Assembly: GCA_964658445.1 (NCBI GenBank)
Contig: CAZZZH010000047.1
Span: 1 to 21,182 of the forward strand
Direction: 5' to 3'
Origin: Ilyomonas sp964658445
GTDB lineage: Bacteria > Bacteroidota > Bacteroidia > Chitinophagales > Chitinophagaceae
DNA length: 21,182 bases
In this document: positions 16,466-21,182 of the stretch, one piece after another
Position numbering within the stretch: the stretch's first letter is position 1
Layout: every line of letters begins with the position of its first letter
Made by a program: the position numbers and the translations under genes
Notes under the pieces: generated by a model
Databases searched by the model: none
Told to the model about the DNA's origin: nothing
What the model saw: the letters and a program-made list of their open reading frames with translations, nothing else

Positions 16466-17311
16466 TTATTCCACAATAGAATCGCAGATAAAATCCGGAA
16501 TAATACCCGAAGCCTCTATTTGCAAATCGACTGTGTCGGCTCTTGTATTGCCCGATAATACAAGTGCTGTTTTTACGCCGAATTTATTGCCGCCCAAAAT
16601 GTCGGTATTCAGGTTATCGCCCACCATCAGGATGTCTTCTCTTACATAGTTGCTTTGCCGGTTCAAGTCTTCAAAGGCATAGATAAACATCTGCGTATCA
16701 GGCTTGCCGAAATGAATAAACTTTTTGTTCAGAATGCTTTCAACCAGCTTTGCAATGCCGCCCGTGGCTATGGCAACATCGTTCTTTGATACGGGGTAAA
16801 TTTTATCGGAGTTGGCAACAATAACCGGGATGTTTATTTTGCGCAGCAGGTTGATGGTTTTGTTGATGTCGTAGTTCCAGTCGAAACCTTCATCATCCAG
16901 AAAAACAAAAGCAGATATTTCATTCGCATCATTCATGTTGATGTCGCTTACAGCAATGTGTTCCAACCCCGATTGCAGGATGTAATCAGCAGAATTTTCG
17001 GTACCGAGGTAGGCGATTTTTCCACTGTTTATTTTTTGCAAAAGAAAGTCTCTCGCCATCATGCCCGATGTAATAATTTCAGAAGCATCGATACCCTGTA
17101 AACCAATCCGGGTAAAGCTTTCCGCCTGTTGTTCCTGGCTGCGCGAGGCGTCATTGGTGAGAATACGGATAGCTTTGTTCTGGCTGCGCAAAACATCGAT
17201 GCTGTTCTGCACGCCTTCTATCAGTCCTTTGTAATTTTTAAGAACGCCATACGAATCTAAAAAGACGGCTTTGAACGGTTCGGCTAATGAAAGGAAAGAA
17301 TGATGTTTCAT
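16466..17311 (-). CDS. HAD-superfamily IIA hydrolase (NagD/TIGR01459-like)
   Basis: This 281-residue cytoplasmic HAD phosphatase has a C2-type cap. Motif I is FLDSYGVL with Asp19 as nucleophile. The usual second aspartate is replaced by Tyr21, as in the DxWGV/DxYGV branch of subclass IIA. Motif II is ILTNDAS (Thr52), motif III is Lys203 in HFGKPD, and motif IV is MVGDNLNTDILGG (Asp232). The cap, about 75-195, includes ATGGIAKLVE. Subclass IIA members dephosphorylate sugar phosphates, nucleotides, phosphoglycolate or pyridoxal phosphate; the substrate here cannot be read from sequence. The gene follows the GS-like and kinase-like genes in the same direction, but after a 134-nt gap with a possible weak terminator, so co-transcription is uncertain. 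Confidence 0.82.
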   Translation of the reverse strand: MKHHSFLSLAEPFKAVFLDSYGVLKNYKGLIEGVQNSIDVLRSQNKAIRILTNDASRSQEQQAESFTRIGLQGIDASEIITSGMMARDFLLQKINSGKIAYLGTENSADYILQSGLEHIAVSDINMNDANEISAFVFLDDEGFDWNYDINKTINLLRKINIPVIVANSDKIYPVSKNDVAIATGGIAKLVESILNKKFIHFGKPDTQMFIYAFEDLNRQSNYVREDILMVGDNLNTDILGGNKFGVKTALVLSGNTRADTVDLQIEASGIIPDFICDSIVE

Positions 17312-17396
17312 AAGCAGATGAAGTTATGGCTTTATCGCTTTCCTTGTATAAGGACATAGATTCGACCTAAAAATTTAGAAGTGGGCATTCGAAAAA

Positions 17397-17420
17397 AAAG
17401 CTGTTTTAAGGATAAGCTTT
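17397..17420 (-). terminator. weak terminator-like hairpin after the kinase-like gene
   Basis: The inverted repeat AAAGCT (17397-17402) / AGCTTT (17415-17420) has a 12-nt loop. On the minus strand it is followed directly by a run of eight T. It lies about 25 nt after the stop codon of the gene ending at 17446. The stem is only 6 bp, so it may be weak or leaky. Confidence 0.35.
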
Positions 17421-17445
17421 ATTTACTTCAACAAAGCACAATGAG

Positions 17446-18531
17446 TTATAACTTCAAAGCCCGCAAAAGCACGTCGGCTGTAAAGGTTTTGTCTAAAGAA
17501 GGCAGGTGAACTTCCAAGGCTTCCTGTTGCAGCTTGGTAGCAAAAATCTGGTGGAAGAAGTGTCTTCCGTCTTTCAATACATAGTTCAAAATAAAAAAGC
17601 GATACGCTTCTTTCAGGAACCTGATTTCCGGCTCGGTTAACGGATAAACCTGGTGGTAATGTTGTAAAAAAAGAATGAAGCGATCTTCCATTAAGGTAGT
17701 GGCATGATAGCTGAATATGGTGCGGTCGCCAACGTCGGAAGAAACACGGCTAAGGAAGTAAAAGTCCAGCATTCGCGAATCCATGCGAAACCAATCGTAA
17801 TCCCAGCGGGAAAAGAGTTTTAAAGAAGAAGTCACGGAAAAATTGCCAATATTCCAGTCGACAAACACTGGCATTTTATCCCAATGCTGAGCGCCTAAGT
17901 GGTGTGTGTTTTCCAAAAACAAATCTGCATGTCTCCTGATCTCGTCGGTATGCAAACGGAATTCATAGCGACCTTCGTCGGTATCTAATAACTGAAGCAA
18001 ACTATCAATATCGGTCTCTAATGTTTTAGACGACGGCGGTAATGTGTTGCGGATAGAATGACAGGCTTTGTGAAACAAGGCAACCTGTGTAGCCAGCTTT
18101 GCTATTTGTTCTTCGTTCAGGCGTCTTGGCAGCCTGCGCTTAATTTCTATGGGTCGATAAAATACCACCCATGCATCCAATACACTGCTTTGATGATGAT
18201 AGACGAAAAGTTGTCTTCCTTTTGCCAGCGAGCGCGCCAAGAAGTTTTCAAACGGTGCAGGCAGGTTGTTCGATAGTGTATCGATGATGCTATGGTCTTC
18301 TACAAAATGCTCAAACGTGCCATAGTAAGAAAGTTTGGCAATGATAAAATTATTGTCGCTAAACCTTACGCTGTACACATGGTTGGTAGATACGCGTGCA
18401 CTGATGTCGGTAATGCGGATAATGTTTCGGGTGTTGTCGTATGCCGACCAGGCTTGCTGTATGATGCCGGTAAAATCAATCTGCGTCATATCGCTTGCCA
18501 CTTCATGTTCTGTTTTATTTACCGTAGTCAT
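17446..18531 (-). CDS. APH-fold phosphotransferase-like protein
   Basis: From ATG 18531 this is 361 residues. An in-frame TTG at 18579 would overlap the upstream gene, but the ATG, 34 nt after its stop, is the simpler choice. The protein has the aminoglycoside-phosphotransferase/choline-kinase layout. An N-lobe contains a candidate ATP Lys66 (FIIAKLSYY). A catalytic loop lies at 223-230 (F-V-D225-W-N-I-G-N230), and the metal-binding Asp is probably Asp244 or Asp246 (RWDYDWFR). The canonical loop is H-x-D-x-x-x-x-N; here Asp and Asn are kept but His is Phe223. Family substrates include amino alcohols, amino sugars and small amines. Position right after a glutamine-synthetase-family gene suggests one pathway. 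Kinase activity is likely but not certain, and resistance function is not implied. Confidence 0.72.
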   Translation of the reverse strand: MTTVNKTEHEVASDMTQIDFTGIIQQAWSAYDNTRNIIRITDISARVSTNHVYSVRFSDNNFIIAKLSYYGTFEHFVEDHSIIDTLSNNLPAPFENFLARSLAKGRQLFVYHHQSSVLDAWVVFYRPIEIKRRLPRRLNEEQIAKLATQVALFHKACHSIRNTLPPSSKTLETDIDSLLQLLDTDEGRYEFRLHTDEIRRHADLFLENTHHLGAQHWDKMPVFVDWNIGNFSVTSSLKLFSRWDYDWFRMDSRMLDFYFLSRVSSDVGDRTIFSYHATTLMEDRFILFLQHYHQVYPLTEPEIRFLKEAYRFFILNYVLKDGRHFFHQIFATKLQQEALEVHLPSLDKTFTADVLLRALKL

Positions 18532-18565
18532 CGTCTGATTCTGTTTGTATGTCCTCACTTTCTTC

Positions 18566-19924
18566 TTATATAATTTCAAAGTATCGTTTCAGCTCCCAAT
18601 CGGTTACCGCCTGTTCATACTGCCGGCATTCCCAGTCTCTTGTTTTCATAAAATGATCAACAAATGCCTCACCCAAAAGTTGATTGGCTACGGGCGAATC
18701 TTTCATCCTATTCACTGCATCGTTCAATGTTTTGGGCAGTTTGGCGTGTTGTATATTTTGATATTCATTGCCCGTAGTCGCGACGGTATTTAATTCAAGC
18801 TTGTTCTCTATTCCATACAAGCCGGAAGCCAGGCTGGCAGCCAGCGACAGGTAAGGATTTGCATCAGCACCCGGCACTCTTGTTTCCAGACGCATACTGT
18901 TATGGCTATGGTTGATAACGCGCAAAGCCGTTGTTCTGTTTTCCATTCCCCAGCTAACAGAAGTAGATGCCCAGGCACCTTCTACATAGCGTTTGTAGCT
19001 GTTGATGGTAGGTGCATACATGGGCATGAGGTGAGGCAGGCAATACAATTGCCCGGCTATGTACTGCTTTAGCAATGTGCTCATTTTATACTCATTTTCT
19101 TCATCGAAGAATAAATTTCTTTCGCTTTCCTTATCCCATAAACTTTGGTGAATATGGCCACTGCAACCCGGAAACCGGTTGTTCCATTTTGCCATAAAGC
19201 AAGCCATCAATCCATGTTGCGAAGCAATCTCTTTTACACCTGTTTTAAACAATACTGCACGGTCGCCTGCGGCTAAAACATCTGTGTAATCGATTGCCGC
19301 TTCGCTAACGCCATCACCGGTTTCGGTGTGCAAGCCTTCTAACGGAACATCAAAGTCGCGAAGCTGGTTAAAAAGCTGGTTGTAGTAAGACTGATGTTGC
19401 GATAACCGCAACACAGAATAACCAAACATGCCGGCAGTAAAAGGACGAGGCGAATGATAGTTTCTTTCCCTTAAGTCTTGCGGTGTTTCCCTGAAATTGA
19501 ACCATTCAAATTCTTTGGCAAACAGGGGCGTGAAGCCATGATTCAAACACTGTTGTCTTATCTTTTTTAATAAGGTTCTCGGGCAGGCAGATGATGTGGC
19601 AAGATCATCGCTAAAGTCGGCAAGAAAAAAAGGTGTGTTGTCGTTCCACGGTATATTCCGAAATGTATTTAGATCAATAGTCGCCATCGCATCGGGATAG
19701 CCGGTGTGCCATCCGCTGATGGTCGTATTATCGTACACAACATCGGCAGCATCCCATCCAAAGATGACATTACAGAAACCAAACTTCTCGCTCAAACCTT
19801 TTAGGAGCTTGGCTTTGCTGATGATCTTGCCGCGCAGTATGCCATCAATATCGGTAACAGCATACATAATTTTTTCAGAGGGCAGTGCGGCTATTTTTTT
19901 CTCCCATTCATTCATATCGGGCAT
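18566..19924 (-). CDS. glutamine synthetase family (gamma-glutamyl-amine ligase-like)
   Basis: From ATG 19924 this is 452 residues; ATG 19915 is also possible, while TTG 19951 is less likely. The GS fold is complete: an N-terminal beta-grasp with DIDGILRGK, then catalytic-domain ligands. In numbering from ATG 19924 these are E138 and E140 (KEFEWF), E201 and E208 (TETGDGVSEA), H257 (GHIHQS), R312 (SYKRYVEG), and E347 and R349 (RLETR). The SWGMENRTTALRV stretch and lack of the NLYDLP adenylylation tyrosine region point to the GlnA-like/PuuA side of the family, which ligates glutamate to amines such as polyamines or ethanolamine using ATP, rather than to housekeeping GlnA. Glutamine synthesis cannot be excluded. 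It is the first gene of a unit with the kinase-like gene. A hairpin lies about 90 nt upstream. Confidence 0.85.
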   Translation of the reverse strand: MPDMNEWEKKIAALPSEKIMYAVTDIDGILRGKIISKAKLLKGLSEKFGFCNVIFGWDAADVVYDNTTISGWHTGYPDAMATIDLNTFRNIPWNDNTPFFLADFSDDLATSSACPRTLLKKIRQQCLNHGFTPLFAKEFEWFNFRETPQDLRERNYHSPRPFTAGMFGYSVLRLSQHQSYYNQLFNQLRDFDVPLEGLHTETGDGVSEAAIDYTDVLAAGDRAVLFKTGVKEIASQHGLMACFMAKWNNRFPGCSGHIHQSLWDKESERNLFFDEENEYKMSTLLKQYIAGQLYCLPHLMPMYAPTINSYKRYVEGAWASTSVSWGMENRTTALRVINHSHNSMRLETRVPGADANPYLSLAASLASGLYGIENKLELNTVATTGNEYQNIQHAKLPKTLNDAVNRMKDSPVANQLLGEAFVDHFMKTRDWECRQYEQAVTDWELKRYFEII

Positions 19925-20364
19925 GTGGCAATCGAAAATTATAGAAGGCAAAGGTGATGATATATTTTCATGCAGGTTATTAAAACAACCTTAAGGATAG
20001 GGTTGGTCAGTAAGGCTGTAACTCACCCGAGTAAGTACAGCGATGCCGGAAATAATTCATCAGTTTGACTTTGCCAGGTCTTTCATTTTGTCACCAGTAA
20101 AGCTGCATCTGTATCTGGTTTATTCGTTACCGATGATGTTGTTTAGGAAGTGCCGCAGGCAAATAGAAAGAATAATGATAGTAATGCTGAACATTTTTTA
20201 TGGATCAAATTTATCACAAGCAGTTATAGATTTTGTTGCCTATTTGCTGGCTGCTTATTTATACTAACGTAAAGCAAATCATGTCCGGCTATGAAGAGGT
20301 AGTTACCTGGCATAATCAACATAAAATAATTTTCAAACTTTCAATAATAAACAATCTAGACAAG
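19925..20364. other. intergenic region without a supported gene
   Basis: About 440 nt separate the GS-like gene from the next minus-strand unit. I find no convincing coding region; a 74-codon plus-strand frame at 20043-20267 has no recognisable protein character, partner or upstream signal. It holds a 5-bp inverted repeat (AGGTT 19974-19978 / AACCT 19987-19991) and a stronger hairpin at 20015-20041, both in the likely leader or promoter zone of the GS-like gene. The promoter could not be pinned down. Confidence 0.5.
20015..20041. promoter_or_regulatory. bulged hairpin upstream of the GS-like gene
   Basis: GCTGTAACTC (20015-20024) pairs with GAGT (20029-20032) and TACAGC (20036-20041). This leaves an ACCC loop and an AAG bulge, ten base pairs in all. 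There is no T-run on either side, so it is not a terminator. It could be an operator or a 5' leader structure of the minus-strand GS-like transcript. The role is inferred from position only. Confidence 0.3.
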
Positions 20365-20396
20365 AAAAAGAGAAGACAATGTAGTCTTCTCTTTTT
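20365..20396. terminator. bidirectional Rho-independent terminator
   Basis: A perfect 13-bp stem (AAAAAGAGAAGAC at 20365-20377, complement at 20384-20396) closes a 6-nt loop, AATGTA. A T-run extends to 20397 on the plus strand, and the minus strand ends in TTTTTC. It lies 52 nt after the stop of the small minus-strand gene ending at 20449 and probably ends that transcript. Confidence 0.75.
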
Positions 20397-20448
20397 TCTA
20401 CAATACCAGCTTCAATTGATGTGCCTGTGCTGTAATACTTAAGCCTTC

Positions 20449-20643
20449 TTATGAATGCTTATCCTTTCTTTTTATCCATACCTGAAGGCTGGTAGATACA
20501 AGGCAACTAACCGCTGCTGTCAGCGCAGATGTTAACACACTATGCAGCAGCGAGTCGCCTTGAAAAGATTGATACATACCGGCTAAATAACCTATAATCG
20601 CACCGGTTACAGTAGCAGGTTGATTAATGGTTTCTGTGTGCAA
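20449..20643 (-). CDS. small putative membrane protein, TTG start, unknown function
   Basis: This encodes 64 residues from a TTG at 20643. A polar N-terminus (HTETINQPATVTG) leads to a hydrophobic stretch (AIIGYLAGMYQ). A second hydrophobic stretch is at about 35-56 (HSVLTSALTAAVSCLVSTSL), and the tail is basic (WIKRKDKHS). This fits a small protein with one or two membrane helices and a cytoplasmic positive end. Size and layout recall holin-like or small phage-type membrane proteins, but I do not recognise the family. The start is supported by a near-perfect ribosome binding site 8 nt upstream. The gene follows an unrecognised gene by 86 nt on the same strand and is followed by a strong terminator, so the two probably form one transcript. 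Confidence 0.65.
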   Translation of the reverse strand: MHTETINQPATVTGAIIGYLAGMYQSFQGDSLLHSVLTSALTAAVSCLVSTSLQVWIKRKDKHS

Positions 20644-20651
20644 ACGCTTTT

Positions 20652-20660
20652 ACCTCCTTT
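20652..20660 (-). promoter_or_regulatory. strong Shine-Dalgarno deciding a TTG start
   Basis: On the minus strand AAAGGAGGT is followed by 8 nt (AAAAGCGT) and then TTG at 20643. This is close to perfect complementarity to the 16S rRNA tail with ideal spacing, and it selects the TTG. No other gene in the window shows a comparable site, in line with the general rarity of such sites in Bacteroidota. Confidence 0.7.
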
Positions 20661-20729
20661 TGTTTTGTTTTATAAATTTTTTTGATTCAGAATCGACAAT
20701 TAACAATCCTCTGTCAGCCATCAACTCAT

Positions 20730-21182
20730 TTACACCGGGCTGTCCACCTTTACAACAGAACAGGCATTAAAAGCACCGTTCTTTAAAGAATACAACTTCC
20801 CGTTTACCTGCTGCATAAACTCGATACCAAGAATAATGAATACAGGATGCGTACTGTCTGCAGGTATCGATAGAGAAAGCGTCATATCATCGGTTGCCTT
20901 ACTGCCATAGGCAGAAGTACCCGACACAACCGAAGCAGCATCGTAGCTTTCGTTCTCAAAATCAATAGAGGCAACAGCCGCAAACAATTGGAAGTGGGTA
21001 GTGCCGTAAGGCGCTACAGCCAGCGTCAGGGGAACAAAACCAGGAATTACGATATCCGCCTTGCCCGCCTTTCTGTCAAACGTCAGGGTATGCGGGGCAA
21101 AAAAAGTGGACGAAAGCTTGGCGTTAATATTAAACTCAAAGCCTTCCACATCAATTTTAATTAAGTCAATTTTCGAGATATT
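20730..21182 (-). CDS. unrecognised protein, 5' end beyond window
   Basis: The frame is open from the window edge (reading NISKIDLIKIDVEGFEFN) to a stop at 20730-20732, so at least 150 residues are present. A GTG at 21149 is an internal possibility, but the frame continues upstream and the true start is probably outside. The sequence alternates hydrophobic and polar residues in strand-like segments (ADIVIPGFVPLTLAVAP, HFQLFAAVASIDFE, MTLSLSIPA, HPVFIILGIEFMQQVNGKLY), suggesting an all-beta domain. It has no visible signal peptide in this part, no membrane helix and no catalytic motif. The family is unrecognised. It probably heads a transcript with the small membrane-protein gene 86 nt downstream. 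Confidence 0.65.
   Translation of the reverse strand, partial: NISKIDLIKIDVEGFEFNINAKLSSTFFAPHTLTFDRKAGKADIVIPGFVPLTLAVAPYGTTHFQLFAAVASIDFENESYDAASVVSGTSAYGSKATDDMTLSLSIPADSTHPVFIILGIEFMQQVNGKLYSLKNGAFNACSVVKVDSPV

Noticed and set aside
18532..18579. TTG start of the kinase-like gene overlapping the GS-like stop
   Set aside because: A good ATG exists at 18531 with a normal 34-nt gap, and the added residues are lysine-rich without family similarity.
20043..20267. 74-codon plus-strand frame in the gap beyond the GS-like gene
   Set aside because: No signal peptide, domain, conserved composition or upstream signal; it starts at the edge of a hairpin and has no partner gene.
21129..21179. FkbM methyltransferase-like motif (IDLIKIDVEGFEF) at the window edge
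   Set aside because: The motif fits FkbM well, but the following 130 residues are beta-rich, have no methyltransferase character and do not continue the FkbM pattern; treated as chance similarity until the full gene is seen.

Overview
The window looks like a chromosomal segment of a Bacteroidota bacterium, most likely of the Chitinophagaceae or a close relative. The evidence is a giant surface protein ending in a type IX secretion (T9SS) sorting domain, signal peptides ending in S-Q-A-Q, Bacteroidota-style MreB/MreC/MreD proteins, and a near absence of Shine-Dalgarno sequences before genes. The genus is inference. I see no rRNA, tRNA, CRISPR array, transposase or integrase.

Layout. Positions 1-2054 hold a small secreted Lys/His-rich protein (-), a DoxX-like membrane protein made of two homologous halves (+), and a decayed small lipoprotein gene with two frameshifts. 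Positions 2149-4931 hold a divergent pair: a secreted esterase with a starch-binding-like N-terminal domain (-) and a POT-family transporter (+) that has lost its ExxER proton-coupling motif. Positions 5032-8220 hold tadA and then mreB-mreC-mreD, without pbp2/rodA directly after. The mreB-mreC gap contains an unusual array of 7-bp degenerate repeats with a reverse-complement copy facing it. Positions 8244-14117 hold one gene (-) of about 1957 codons. It encodes a signal peptide, a MAM/jelly-roll-like domain, three consecutive right-handed beta-helix modules, Ig-like domains and a T9SS C-terminal domain. Positions 14414-16363 hold a secreted M1 metallopeptidase (+), facing a HAD-IIA hydrolase (-) across a strong bidirectional terminator. 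Positions 17446-19924 hold a two-gene unit (-), a glutamine-synthetase-family ligase followed by an APH-fold kinase-like protein, with the HAD gene in the same orientation downstream. Positions 20449-21182 hold two unrecognised genes (-), the second cut by the window edge. The smaller one begins at TTG behind a near-perfect Shine-Dalgarno, which is unusual for this phylum.

How the genes fit together. mreBCD is a cell-shape operon. The GS-like, kinase-like and HAD genes form a plausible but unproven small-molecule (gamma-glutamyl/phosphate) pathway. The large surface protein, the esterase and the peptidase are envelope or exported functions. The most unusual items are the heptamer array, the motif-less POT transporter, the GS/kinase pair and the triple beta-helix protein. 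Nothing here proves a new defence or mobile system.
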